Shown here piece by piece: positions 8,838 through 17,323 of a stretch of 64,000 nt of DNA. The notes beneath the pieces are model-generated. The model had not been told where the DNA came from. It saw only the letters and a list, made by a program, of their open reading frames with translations, and searched no databases. Source of the DNA: Chryseobacterium pennae. GTDB lineage: Bacteria > Bacteroidota > Bacteroidia > Flavobacteriales > Weeksellaceae. The stretch's first letter is position 1, and each line of letters starts with the position of its first letter. The position numbers and the translations under genes were made by a program. The stretch is taken from contig NZ_QNVT01000003.1 of assembly GCF_003385515.1 (NCBI RefSeq), forward strand, positions 124,001-188,000, written 5' to 3'.

Positions 8838-9977
8838 TTAAGAAAAAGCTTTTTCCAGATCTGCGATAAGATCCTCAGCATCTTCAATTCCAACACTTAA
8901 ACGGACAAGATCATCAGTGATTCCCAGTTCCGCACGTTTTTCTGCAGGGATAGAAGCGTGGGTCATTAAAGCAGGGTGATTCGCTAAAGATTCTACACCT
9001 CCTAAAGATTCTGCCAGTGTGAATACTCTTACCTTTTCAAGGAATTTGATAGCATCTTCTTTTTTTCCGGATTTGAAAGTGAATGAAACCATTCCTCCTG
9101 ATTCTTTCATCTGAGATTTTGCAAGCTCATATTGAGGGTGAGATTCTAATCCCGGATAGATTACTTTATCAACTGCTGGGTGAGTTTCAAGATATTTAGC
9201 TACGGCAAGACCATTGTCAGAGTGTCTCTGCATTCTTAATGCCAACGTTTTGATCCCTCTTAATACAAGATAAGAATCGTGAGGTCCTAAAATACCACCA
9301 CTGGCAAATTGGATAAAGTGAAGTTTTTCACCTAATTCAGCATCCTTAGCAATAAGAGCACCTGCAATGACATCAGAGTGTCCTCCTAAATATTTGGTTG
9401 CAGAGTGCATTACGATATCTGCTCCCAGATCAATAGGTCTTTGAATATAAGGGGTTGCAAAAGTATTGTCTACCGCCACTAAGATATCTTTTCCTTTGGC
9501 AATTTCCACGACAGCCTTGATATCTACCAATTTCATCAATGGATTTGTTGGAGTTTCTACCCAGATCAGTTTAGTTTTATCAGTGATTACATCAGCAATT
9601 TTAGAAACATCATCAAAATTCACAAAAGTGAACTTCAGCTGATATTTTTCAAAAAGTCTGGTGAACATTCTGTAAGTACCACCATAAAGGTCATCTACAG
9701 CAATCACTTCATCACCAGGATTTAATAATTTCAAAACACAGTCGATAGCAGCAAGACCGGAACCGAAAGCCAGACCTCTGGCTCCGTTTTCAATGCTGGC
9801 TAGAGAATCTTCCAACGCCTGTCTTGTAGGATTGGCAGCTCTTGAATATTCATAACCGGAGTGTACTCCAGGGCTTTTCTGTGCAAACGTAGAGGTTAAA
9901 AATACAGGAACGTTTACAGATCCTGTTGCAGACTCATGATGCTGCCCTCCGTGAATTACTTTGGTATTAAAATTCAT
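8838..9977 (-). CDS. metB: Cystathionine gamma-synthase / trans-sulfuration PLP enzyme
   Basis: A 379-residue fold-type I PLP enzyme of the Cys/Met metabolism family. It shows 'YEYSRAANPTRQALEDSLAS' (phosphate-binding Tyr and Arg), 'AFGSGLAAIDCVL', 'LIWVETPTNP', 'AVDNTFATPY' and the PLP lysine K195 in 'HSATKYLGGHSD', ending with 'LVRLSVGIEDAEDLIADL'. The family includes cystathionine gamma-synthase, gamma-lyase and beta-lyase; the N-terminal 'NFNTKVIHGGQ' and overall pattern suit the synthase or a bifunctional enzyme. It joins cysteine to an activated homoserine in methionine synthesis. Choice among family activities is inference. Confidence 0.85.
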   Translation of the reverse strand: MNFNTKVIHGGQHHESATGSVNVPVFLTSTFAQKSPGVHSGYEYSRAANPTRQALEDSLASIENGARGLAFGSGLAAIDCVLKLLNPGDEVIAVDDLYGGTYRMFTRLFEKYQLKFTFVNFDDVSKIADVITDKTKLIWVETPTNPLMKLVDIKAVVEIAKGKDILVAVDNTFATPYIQRPIDLGADIVMHSATKYLGGHSDVIAGALIAKDAELGEKLHFIQFASGGILGPHDSYLVLRGIKTLALRMQRHSDNGLAVAKYLETHPAVDKVIYPGLESHPQYELAKSQMKESGGMVSFTFKSGKKEDAIKFLEKVRVFTLAESLGGVESLANHPALMTHASIPAEKRAELGITDDLVRLSVGIEDAEDLIADLEKAFS

Positions 9978-10062
9978 AATTTATTGTAAATTTTTACTTT
10001 AAGAAATAAGATTTTACTAATCTATTCTGAATTGTAAAAGTACTAAAATAAAGTTGATTTTA

Positions 10063-10098
10063 ATAAAATGAGGATAATTGAAATGATCAATTATCCTC
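10063..10098 (-). terminator. Rho-independent terminator of the T9SS protein gene
   Basis: A perfect 11 bp stem, GAGGATAATTG (10070-10080) and CAATTATCCTC (10088-10098), followed on the minus strand by ATTTTATT. Confidence 0.8.
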
Positions 10099-10121
10099 GT
10101 GTGTATTATCGTTATTTGTAA

Positions 10122-10913
10122 TTACTTTTTTAAGACTTTAAATGTCTTTTTATTATTGTTATTAATAACGTTTACCATATAAGTTCCAGATATCAGCTCT
10201 GATACATTCATCGTTTCATCAGCTTTAATATGTTTTTCCATAACCTTTTGTCCCTGCATATTAAATACAGTTACATCAGCGTTTCCTTTAAGGTTAGAAA
10301 AATTAAGAATGTCCTGTACAGGGTTAGGGTAAACTTCAAGACTGTTTTTCTTCATTTCCGTTTCATTTAAACCTAGAGAAGAAGGGGTAACCGTGAAATT
10401 GGTGACGTCAAAATTTAAATTGTTCGGAGTACTCCAGATTCCTACTCCAAAATATACGGTTTGGTTGGCTGGTAAGTTATTGGCAGTAACCCGTAAAGTT
10501 GCATTGGTAGATGGAGAATAAGCTCCAGTCTGGCAACCGGAAAGCTCTGTGCCATTACATTCTGTGAATGCCATAAGACCCATGTAAGGTTGATGTGTTA
10601 AGATCTCAAATGAAACAGATTCACCAGCAACGGGTCCTGTAGTATAAGAGAAAACATAGTCATCACCAGCAGTAGTAAAGACCTGATGATGGCTTTGGGT
10701 AGAAGTAGGTTGAGATGTACTGTATCCTCCACTACAAGTCGGGGCCAGCGTAACCCATGCCTCCGGACTGCCGGCACCGGTACCCGGGGTTGTGATTCCA
10801 GAAGCTGTATAACCATTGGTAATAGGAACAGCACCAGAACATGAAAACTGAGCAAATGCTACCGAAGAAATGGAAACAAATAATGAAACCATAAAAAAAG
10901 AAAGTTTTTTCAT
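10122..10913 (-). CDS. T9SS type A sorting domain-containing secreted protein
   Basis: A 263-residue exported protein: a signal peptide ending near 'SVAFAQ', a beta-rich central domain with six scattered cysteines and Ser/Thr/Pro-rich stretches (about 22-180), and a C-terminal type A T9SS sorting domain with 'VYPNPVQDIL', 'VFNMQGQKVM', 'ELISGTYMVNV' and a Lys-rich end. It would be exported by Sec and T9SS to the cell surface or medium. The central domain resembles generic carbohydrate- or peptidase-associated beta domains, with no catalytic motif that I can see. A TATATTTG -7 element lies upstream on the minus strand. Confidence 0.8.
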   Translation of the reverse strand: MKKLSFFMVSLFVSISSVAFAQFSCSGAVPITNGYTASGITTPGTGAGSPEAWVTLAPTCSGGYSTSQPTSTQSHHQVFTTAGDDYVFSYTTGPVAGESVSFEILTHQPYMGLMAFTECNGTELSGCQTGAYSPSTNATLRVTANNLPANQTVYFGVGIWSTPNNLNFDVTNFTVTPSSLGLNETEMKKNSLEVYPNPVQDILNFSNLKGNADVTVFNMQGQKVMEKHIKADETMNVSELISGTYMVNVINNNNKKTFKVLKK

Positions 10914-11018
10914 AAGGGTATATTAAAAATAAAATCATACAAATATATAATTTTATTAATATTTTGTTATGAAAAAACCTTCTTATGTGAATATTATTTA
11001 TGTATTAAATAATTTGAT

Positions 11019-11345
11019 TTACATTTTTATAGCTGATTTTACAGCAAATTCTTCCGCTACTTCTTCCATCCATTGTGCAACATCTTCCTCTCCGGTTGCT
11101 CTTTGGTAAGTGCTTCCTAAAGAGACTAAAATCTGATGAATAAACATTTTCATCTGGTCTACAGGCATTTCCTTTGTCCAAAGATCGATTCTTAAAGCCT
11201 CCTTTGTTTTATCATCCCATACAGAGATCATAGTTGCCTTTGTTTCCTCTTTTTCAATTCCTCCATCCTGTGCATTCCAAGTAATGTTTTCCGGAACGTG
11301 GTTTTCATCAAGCTCTACATCTATCGTAATCTGAGTTTTTCTCAT
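11019..11345 (-). CDS. gldC: Gliding motility protein GldC
   Basis: A 108-residue cytoplasmic protein matching GldC: 'TQITIDVELDENHVPENITW' at the start, 'EETKATMISVWDDKTKEALR', then 'MPVDQMKMFIHQ' and a helical end. In Flavobacterium johnsoniae GldC is needed for efficient gliding and is encoded beside GldB. Here gldB lies 3.2 kb upstream on the same strand, with an ABC exporter pair in between. It has its own promoter inside the end of the permease gene, so it need not depend on that transcript. The biochemical role of GldC is not established. Confidence 0.9.
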   Translation of the reverse strand: MRKTQITIDVELDENHVPENITWNAQDGGIEKEETKATMISVWDDKTKEALRIDLWTKEMPVDQMKMFIHQILVSLGSTYQRATGEEDVAQWMEEVAEEFAVKSAIKM

Positions 11346-11364
11346 ATCAATCTAAAATTTTTTG

Positions 11365-11393
11365 CAAAGTTAATACTTCTTAAGCTTATCCAA
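11365..11393 (-). promoter_or_regulatory. Promoter of gldC, embedded in the end of the permease-thioredoxin gene
   Basis: On the minus strand, TTG (at 11393-11391), an 18 bp spacer, then TAACTTTG (11372-11365). This is a near-ideal Bacteroidota promoter 20 bp before the gldC ATG. Confidence 0.65.
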
Positions 11394-13568
11394 AATTTCT
11401 ATGAAATTATCTTCATCTGGAAACGGACTGTTTAGGTTGAAAATTTTACCTGCAGGATCAATAATAATAAATCTTGGGATTGACTGTATCTTATATCTAT
11501 TCATAAATTCATTGGCATCAGATAACCAGAATTGCGGAATTTTTGATGGTTTTGTTTTTAAATAGTTCTGCCATTTGGATTGACTTTCATCCAGACTGAT
11601 GGAAATAAACTGAATGTTATCATAATAACGGTACTGATGGCTTCTGGTATCAAATACCGGACGGATCTGCTTACATGGTCCACACCAGGTTGCCCATAGG
11701 TCAATGATTACATATTTCCCTCTGTATTCTGACAGAAGATGAGCCTTTCCCTGAGCGTCAAGGAATTTTAAATCCGGAAACAGAGCTCCTTTTTGAGATA
11801 TGTTGAGCTGCTCAAGTTTGAAAGCTGCTAATTTTTTATAATCGGTATTATTCAGCAATTTAAATTCTCTTGCAAAAAGCTGATTTCGGGATGTACTGTC
11901 AGATTCCAGTTCCATGCTTTTTACAAGATGTTTAGTTAATAAACGGTCTTTATTAATATTGTTGGGTAGGGCATTGAGTTTCACAAAAAGAATACTGTCT
12001 GGATTGGATAATCTTTCTTTATCTGTAAGCATCTGATCCAGTTTATACTGAAGGTAGTCATCATTTTTGTTTAACAGAGCGGTTGGGTTGGTAACTCTGG
12101 AATTCAATTCATCTAAAAATACTTTTGGAGCTGCGAATTTTGAGTCGTCCCATGATGTCATTTTTCTGTAATTGCTGATTTCATTTAAATATTGGATCGC
12201 CAATAGTTGTTTTCTATAGGTTAAATATTCATCGGATAATGCATTGTTTTCCGTATCCGTGTAATGACTGAGCTTGTCAATATTTTTTTTCCAGTCAGCC
12301 TGGGCCAGTTCATAAAATTTTTTCGGATCATCATTATGTTTTTGTTGTTTAATAGCGTAGGAGAACTCATATCCAAATCCGTCTTCTTTATTTTTATATT
12401 CCTGCTCTGCGGATCGGTTGGAAGTAAGGAAATAATCAATATTGGAAGCATTGCAGTGGATCTCAATCTTAAAATGATCACCGCTTCCCATCATGAAATC
12501 AATTTTTTTAGTTCCAAATTCAAGGCTGTATTGGTCAAATGGAATCTGTTGTTTGGTTTCCCATAAAAAAGTACCGTTTTTGATGGCTGCACTCCCCATT
12601 TTTTTATGAAAATCTTTGGAGAAAATCTTCACCGAATCTATTTTCAGATCGGTATCTATTGTTCCCTGAATCACTACTTCTGAACCTTTGCTTACATAAG
12701 GTTTAGGCTTTTGCAAAATAAAAAATATCCCAGCAGTTATGATGATGAAGGCCGATGAAAAAGCGATTTGTTTTTTACTATTTAAAAAAGCAGTTTTAAA
12801 ACCTTTTCCTCTATACCAGAAATACCCGATAATAAGAAATACAATGGCCCAGAATAAGCTTAAATATTCGCTGTAGGTAATAAAATGATTCAGACTTTTT
12901 ATATTGGGTGTTTTGCATAAGATATACAGGGAATTGTAAGGGCAGTAAGGAAGCGTAATTCTCTGAACCAAAGAAAATGTGTTAACTATGAGTCCGAGGA
13001 TTCCTATAAGAAAAGCCCAGATAAAACCTGGAAAAACTACAGATACGCACAATTGAAGAGCTGCAATTCCCATTACGGCAACACATAATCTTAAAAATGT
13101 TTTTAAAACCCATATGATATCAAAAGTGAGCAGTTTTACCTCATGAGGGTTTATATAGTAATCGAGAAAGGAAAACAGAATAGTAAACCCCAGATAAGAA
13201 ATAATACAAATAAAGGTTAAAATCAGTACAATCAGATATTTTGAAAAATAAAGCTGGAATTTACTGATTGGCTGTGTTTCCATAAGCTGCCAGCCATTAT
13301 TTTTGTGGTCAACCTGAGCAACTCTGTTAGCAGCAATCACAATATAAAGCAGTAGCAGAAACATACAAAATGCTTTAAAATTTCCGGTAATAGCCTCTTC
13401 GAAAACAGAATAAGGTAAATCCTCAGAGGTGAGGAAACGTGGATCATAAACTTGGAACAAAAAACCTGTAAAAGGAATTAAAAGTCCCATAATCAATGCC
13501 AGGTAAACTAATCCTAATCCTTTTATTTTAAGCCATTCGGTATGAACTAATGTTATTAATTTTTTCAT
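11370..13568 (-). CDS. ABC-2 type permease fused to DUF4369-like and TlpA-like thioredoxin domains
   Basis: An unusual 732-residue fusion. Residues 1-~275 form an ABC-2 exporter membrane domain with about seven hydrophobic helices ('LIGILGLIVNTFSLVQ', 'LSLFWAIVFLIIGYFWY', 'SSAFIIITAGIFFIL'). From ~285 an extracytoplasmic beta-rich domain resembles DUF4369 ('VVIQGTIDTDLKIDSVKIF'), then a helical linker. The last ~140 residues are a TlpA/ResA-type thioredoxin with the redox motif 'WATWCGPCKQI' (Cys about 628 and 631) and the cis-proline 'QSIPRF'. Its ATPase partner is encoded 11 bp upstream. The domain order suggests an exporter with its own periplasmic thiol-disulfide reductase; the cargo is unknown. 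A disulfide-bearing exported peptide is one guess. Confidence 0.85.
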   Translation of the reverse strand: MKKLITLVHTEWLKIKGLGLVYLALIMGLLIPFTGFLFQVYDPRFLTSEDLPYSVFEEAITGNFKAFCMFLLLLYIVIAANRVAQVDHKNNGWQLMETQPISKFQLYFSKYLIVLILTFICIISYLGFTILFSFLDYYINPHEVKLLTFDIIWVLKTFLRLCVAVMGIAALQLCVSVVFPGFIWAFLIGILGLIVNTFSLVQRITLPYCPYNSLYILCKTPNIKSLNHFITYSEYLSLFWAIVFLIIGYFWYRGKGFKTAFLNSKKQIAFSSAFIIITAGIFFILQKPKPYVSKGSEVVIQGTIDTDLKIDSVKIFSKDFHKKMGSAAIKNGTFLWETKQQIPFDQYSLEFGTKKIDFMMGSGDHFKIEIHCNASNIDYFLTSNRSAEQEYKNKEDGFGYEFSYAIKQQKHNDDPKKFYELAQADWKKNIDKLSHYTDTENNALSDEYLTYRKQLLAIQYLNEISNYRKMTSWDDSKFAAPKVFLDELNSRVTNPTALLNKNDDYLQYKLDQMLTDKERLSNPDSILFVKLNALPNNINKDRLLTKHLVKSMELESDSTSRNQLFAREFKLLNNTDYKKLAAFKLEQLNISQKGALFPDLKFLDAQGKAHLLSEYRGKYVIIDLWATWCGPCKQIRPVFDTRSHQYRYYDNIQFISISLDESQSKWQNYLKTKPSKIPQFWLSDANEFMNRYKIQSIPRFIIIDPAGKIFNLNSPFPDEDNFIEILDKLKKY

Positions 13569-13579
13569 TGGGGCTGATT

Positions 13580-14482
13580 TTAGTTTTTGGTGATTTCCAT
13601 GAACCAGTCTTCCAGTCCTGCACTGTTTCTGATCTCAAAGATTTCAGCATCTTTAAGAACCAGGATTTTGGTAAGATTGATAATATCCTCTCGGGACTGA
13701 ACAGTGATCTCTATGGTTTGATGATCGATGATCTGTGGAGAATAATTCTCCGGAATATATTGTATAAAAACGGAGGGATCATTTAATCCTATTCTTACAC
13801 GGTTATGACGGTAATAGGAGTTGAGCTCTTCAACACTACCTGAAAATTTAATAGAGCCGTTGGAGATGATGGCAAGATGCGTCACCATTTTTTCTACTTC
13901 CTGTAATAAATGGCTTGAAATAAATATGGTGATTCCCTGTTCTCTATTTAGTTTTAACAATAATTCACGGATTTCCAGCATTCCGTTCGGGTCAAGGCCG
14001 TTTACTGGTTCATCAAGAATTAAAAGTTCCGGTGACCCGAGAAGTGTCATTGCAATAGCCAGCCTTTGTTTCATTCCTAATGAATATTTCTTCATTTTTA
14101 CATTTCTGTTTTCCCAAAGATCCACGAGATGTAAAACCCGCTCACATTCCGAATCGGGAAGACCTCTTAATTTGGACAGAACAATAAGGTTATCCCAGCC
14201 CGATAAATGATCATAAAAAGCAGGACTGTCTATCAAACTGCCTATTTTCTGAAAACCATCAGGATACAGTGAAGTAAGACTTTTATTAAAGATTTCGATG
14301 GAATTGTTTTCATCCGGAAGGTTACCCAACATCACCTTCATTGTTGTAGATTTTCCGGCTCCGTTGGCTCCTAAAAAGCCGAAAATACTTCCCTTGGGAA
14401 CAGAAAGGCTTACATTTTTAAGGATAAGCTTATTTTGAGTAAATCCATAGTTCAGATGCTGGATATTGATTAAATTTTCCAT
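13580..14482 (-). CDS. ABC transporter ATP-binding protein (BcrA / lantibiotic-immunity type)
   Basis: A 300-residue ATPase with Walker A 'GANGAGKSTTMKVML', a Q-loop region 'GSLIDSPAFYDHLSGWDNL', signature 'YSLGMKQRLAIAMTLLG', Walker B 'LLILDEPVNGLDPNGM' and switch 'ISSHLLQEV'. The 'DSPAFY(D)HLSGWDNL' wording is typical of the bacitracin- and lantibiotic-resistance exporter group. It starts 11 bp before the permease-thioredoxin gene, so the two form one transporter. A terminator separates it from gldB. No peptide precursor or modification enzyme lies nearby, so a role in antimicrobial resistance is only suggested. Confidence 0.9.
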   Translation of the reverse strand: MENLINIQHLNYGFTQNKLILKNVSLSVPKGSIFGFLGANGAGKSTTMKVMLGNLPDENNSIEIFNKSLTSLYPDGFQKIGSLIDSPAFYDHLSGWDNLIVLSKLRGLPDSECERVLHLVDLWENRNVKMKKYSLGMKQRLAIAMTLLGSPELLILDEPVNGLDPNGMLEIRELLLKLNREQGITIFISSHLLQEVEKMVTHLAIISNGSIKFSGSVEELNSYYRHNRVRIGLNDPSVFIQYIPENYSPQIIDHQTIEITVQSREDIINLTKILVLKDAEIFEIRNSAGLEDWFMEITKN

Positions 14483-14506
14483 AGATATCTGTGTGAGTTT
14501 TGGTTA

Positions 14507-14540
14507 TAAAAAAAGACTTTCTGTAGTTACAAAAAGTCTT
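14507..14540 (-). terminator. Rho-independent terminator of gldB
   Basis: AAGACTTT (14513-14520) pairs with AAAGTCTT (14533-14540); on the minus strand a T run follows. It isolates gldB from the downstream ABC exporter pair. Confidence 0.8.
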
Positions 14541-14560
14541 ATATAGGTATGAAGTAAAGG

Positions 14561-15547
14561 TTACTTTGTTACACGCGGCTTATAACCAGATTCGTTAAAA
14601 ATTTGTGTGGCATCCTTTTTCAGGAAGTCAGTTAGTTTCGTTTCAGGCTTTTCTTTAAGATAAGCTTTACAGATCTGCCATCCTGTGAAAATTCCGATTT
14701 GTGGAGAAGATTCATTGTCTATTTCAGTATAAAACTTTGAGAATGGTCCCGGAGCAATAAAACGTTCTCCCAGTCTTGGATCATCTCCAAATAACAGATT
14801 GCTTTCTACAAAATAATTCCAGATGTTGGCTTCATTGTAAGTGGCCCATTCATACTGTTTTTTAGTATAATTCATTTTCAGATAATCCGGAAAATCCGGA
14901 AGGAATGCATCCTGTAGAATCATCACTTTTCCGTTAAGAATCACCTGGTCGATGAATTTTTGATGATCCGGAGATTCCGTTACAATATTTTCAGCAAAAA
15001 GCAGAGAAACTTTAGGAACAATATTCTGTGGATTCATCGATTTTTGAAAATAAAGCTCCAATCCTTTGTAATGTACATTTCCATCTCCCATAAAGCCAGT
15101 GACATCTATAAATAAAAGATTTTTCGCTTCATCATAAAAGATAGGATCCTGAACCATTTGTAAGGCTGATGAAAACAGATATACTTTTGGGCTTTTAAAC
15201 TGTGGAAAGTAATGTTTGATATGTGAAAATAAATCCTGAAGTTCTTTCTGCAATTTAGCCTGGTCTATTTTTCCAATGGCTTCTTTATAGATTTTAATTT
15301 CTTCAGCATCAGCTCTTCTTTTGGAGAAATCAGCATCAGAAACAGTTCCCTGGAACCACGGAAACTGAGCTTTAAACTGATCCAACGGAATATTGGGGTT
15401 ATAAAGTTCTTTAGAAATATCCGTCATTTCAATTTTTTCGGTAGTATCTTTTACCTCTATTTTCCATTGGTTTTCAGGTTCTTTTTTACATGAATTGAAT
15501 CCTACAACTAAAATAGACGAAAGGGCAATATATCTGAAAATCTTCAT
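14561..15547 (-). CDS. gldB: Gliding motility lipoprotein GldB
   Basis: A 328-residue lipoprotein with lipobox 'VVGFNSC' (Cys about 20). The body matches GldB, with 'PLDQFKAQFPWFQGTVSDAD', 'LFSHIKHYFPQFKSPKVYLF', 'LLFIDVTGFMGDGN' and 'ERFIAPGPFSKFYTEID'. GldB is an essential gliding and T9SS-associated lipoprotein in Flavobacterium johnsoniae, with a DUF2268-like metallopeptidase-type fold whose catalytic residues are generally not kept. The TACTTTTG upstream on the minus strand is a candidate -7 element. The gene is transcribed away from the LRR/nadE group. Confidence 0.92.
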   Translation of the reverse strand: MKIFRYIALSSILVVGFNSCKKEPENQWKIEVKDTTEKIEMTDISKELYNPNIPLDQFKAQFPWFQGTVSDADFSKRRADAEEIKIYKEAIGKIDQAKLQKELQDLFSHIKHYFPQFKSPKVYLFSSALQMVQDPIFYDEAKNLLFIDVTGFMGDGNVHYKGLELYFQKSMNPQNIVPKVSLLFAENIVTESPDHQKFIDQVILNGKVMILQDAFLPDFPDYLKMNYTKKQYEWATYNEANIWNYFVESNLLFGDDPRLGERFIAPGPFSKFYTEIDNESSPQIGIFTGWQICKAYLKEKPETKLTDFLKKDATQIFNESGYKPRVTK

Positions 15548-15599
15548 TATTTTTACATGGATTTAAAGTTTACAAAAGTAAGGATTAAATGGAAAATTC

Positions 15600-16238
15600 A
15601 TGATGAAAATTAAAATATTTACAACCCTACTGTTTATTTCAGTATTTATTTTATGTAGGTCTCAAAAGCTTGATTTTAAAGATAAAAACCTGGAAAAGGC
15701 AGTTGTTGAAAATTTCGACTTAAATAAAGACGGAACGATCAGTCAGCCCGAAGCTGAAGCAGTCAATAACTTGTTTCTGGTGCAGAAAGGAATTACTTCC
15801 ACGGATGATCTGAAGTTTTTTAAAAATGCCAAAATGATTATGCTGGATGATAATACTATTTCGTCCATTATACTGAAAGATATGGACAAACTTAACCTAT
15901 TTTCATGTACAGGATGTAAAGTAACATCATTTAAAACCGAAAACTTGAAAAACCTGACTTCTTTATATATGGATAATAACCTTTTGGAGGCTATTTCATT
16001 GAAAGAAATACCAAAAATTGACCAATTAACATTATCTTTAAATCAATTAAAAGCAATAGATCTGTCACAGCTTAAAAGTATAAGAAGACTGAATGTAGAA
16101 CACAATAAGATCTCTAAAATTGATATCTCCGGAAATCCAGCTCTGCAAACGCTTAATGTAGAAGGAAATAAAATGAAGGATGCGGATATAAAGAAAGGTG
16201 TAAAGACAGATGTTACAATTTTTGGAGCCAATGAATAA
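15600..16238 (+). CDS. Exported leucine-rich-repeat protein with EF-hand-like start
   Basis: A 212-residue protein with signal peptide ('LLFISVFILCRSQ'). Residues 25-60 contain a calcium-loop-like stretch 'DLNKDGTISQPEA'. From ~60 on there are short irregular leucine-rich repeats ('LDDNTISSIILKDMDKLNLF', 'LTLSLNQLKAIDLSQLKSI', 'LNVEHNKISKIDISGNPAL'). LRR proteins of this kind act in binding at the surface or in the periplasm; no partner is known. It is divergent from gldB. Its 3' end overlaps nothing once the next gene is started at 16249. Confidence 0.75.
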   Translation: MMKIKIFTTLLFISVFILCRSQKLDFKDKNLEKAVVENFDLNKDGTISQPEAEAVNNLFLVQKGITSTDDLKFFKNAKMIMLDDNTISSIILKDMDKLNLFSCTGCKVTSFKTENLKNLTSLYMDNNLLEAISLKEIPKIDQLTLSLNQLKAIDLSQLKSIRRLNVEHNKISKIDISGNPALQTLNVEGNKMKDADIKKGVKTDVTIFGANE

Positions 16239-16248
16239 AACTAATAGT

Positions 16249-16770
16249 ATGAAAATAGAAACTCAAAGACTGATTTTAAGAAAGCTTGAAGATACTGATT
16301 TTGAAAGGATGTTCCTTATGGATTCTGATCCTGAGGTAATGAAATACCTGGGACCTCCAGTGCAAAACAAAGAAGAATCGAAGGAAGTCATCAGAATGAT
16401 CCAAAAACAATACGAAGAAAACGGAGTCGGGCGGCTTGCTGTTATTGAAAAAGCAAGTGGATTACTCATAGGATGGTGTGGTTTAAAGTTATTAAAAGAA
16501 CCTATAAACGGATATGTAGAAACTCTGGATCTTGGATATCGCTTTATTCCGGAATTCTGGGGTAAAGGATATGCATGGGAAGCGGCAAAAGCTACCCTTG
16601 ATTATGGTTTTAATGAATTGAAAGCAGATTCCATATATGCTTTTGCAGATTCTGGAAATACAGGCTCTAAATATATCCTAAACAAAATGGGATTTGAAAA
16701 TACAGGCGAATTTGAAGACTCAGGAGTTAAATGCTCCTGGTATGAACTGAAACGTGAAAAATATCTTTAA
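16249..16770 (+). CDS. GNAT family N-acetyltransferase (RimJ/RimL-like)
   Basis: A ~173-residue acetyltransferase of the Acetyltransf_3 group: 'METQRLILRKLEDTDFERMF'-like start (here M-K-I-E-T-Q-R-L), 'DLGYRFIPEFWGKGYAWEAA' (CoA loop with G-K-G-Y-A) and 'NTGSKYILNKMGFENTGEF'. I choose ATG 16249; ATGs at 16210 and 16231 would overlap the LRR gene and add residues absent from the family. The acceptor may be a protein N-terminus or a small amine. It runs in series with a second GNAT and nadE. Confidence 0.85.
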   Translation: MKIETQRLILRKLEDTDFERMFLMDSDPEVMKYLGPPVQNKEESKEVIRMIQKQYEENGVGRLAVIEKASGLLIGWCGLKLLKEPINGYVETLDLGYRFIPEFWGKGYAWEAAKATLDYGFNELKADSIYAFADSGNTGSKYILNKMGFENTGEFEDSGVKCSWYELKREKYL

Positions 16771-16776
16771 TATACA

Positions 16777-17310
16777 ATGATAACAATAAGAAAGGAAGAG
16801 GTAAAAGATTATGAGGCGGTTTTTAAACTTACAGAAGAAGCCTTCAGGGATATGGAACATAGTGACCATCAGGAACATTTTCTCGTTGAAAAATTAAGAA
16901 AATCTGAGGCATTTATTCCTGAGTTATCTTTGGTTGCTGAGGATGAACATGGTATTGTTGCCGGACATATTTTGTTTACAAAGCTTATGATTGAAAATGG
17001 TTTAGAAACGTTTGAATCATTGGCTCTGGCCCCTGTTTCTGTAAAACCTGATTTTCAAAACCAGGGAATTGGCGGACAATTAATTCGTGAAGGTCATCTT
17101 AGAGCTCAGAAATTAGGATACCAATCGGTGATTTTAATTGGACATGAAGAGTATTATCCAAGGTTTGGTTACGAAAAAACAAGTAATTTTGGGATTTCAT
17201 TTCCGTTTGACATTCCTGAAGAAAACGGAATGGCCATTGAGCTGGTAGAAGATGGATTAAAAAATAAAAAAGGGAGGGTAAAATATCCCAAAGAATTTGG
17301 AATAGACTAA
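16777..17310 (+). CDS. GNAT family N-acetyltransferase (YhbS-like)
   Basis: A 177-residue GNAT with 'IRKEEVKDYEAVFKLTEEAF' at the start, the CoA-binding 'LAPVSVKPDFQNQGIGGQLI', and 'VILIGHEEYYPRFGYEKTSN', a phrase typical of the YhbS/predicted acetyltransferase COG3153 group. Substrate unknown. It starts 6 bp after the previous GNAT and ends 13 bp before nadE, so the three genes are probably one transcript. Confidence 0.87.
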   Translation: MITIRKEEVKDYEAVFKLTEEAFRDMEHSDHQEHFLVEKLRKSEAFIPELSLVAEDEHGIVAGHILFTKLMIENGLETFESLALAPVSVKPDFQNQGIGGQLIREGHLRAQKLGYQSVILIGHEEYYPRFGYEKTSNFGISFPFDIPEENGMAIELVEDGLKNKKGRVKYPKEFGID

Positions 17311-17323
17311 AAAAATATAAACG

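Noticed and set aside
14482..14507. Lantibiotic biosynthesis locus suggested by the BcrA-type ATPase
   Set aside because: No precursor peptide, LanB/C/M-like enzyme or dedicated protease is seen in the neighbourhood; only the exporter is present.
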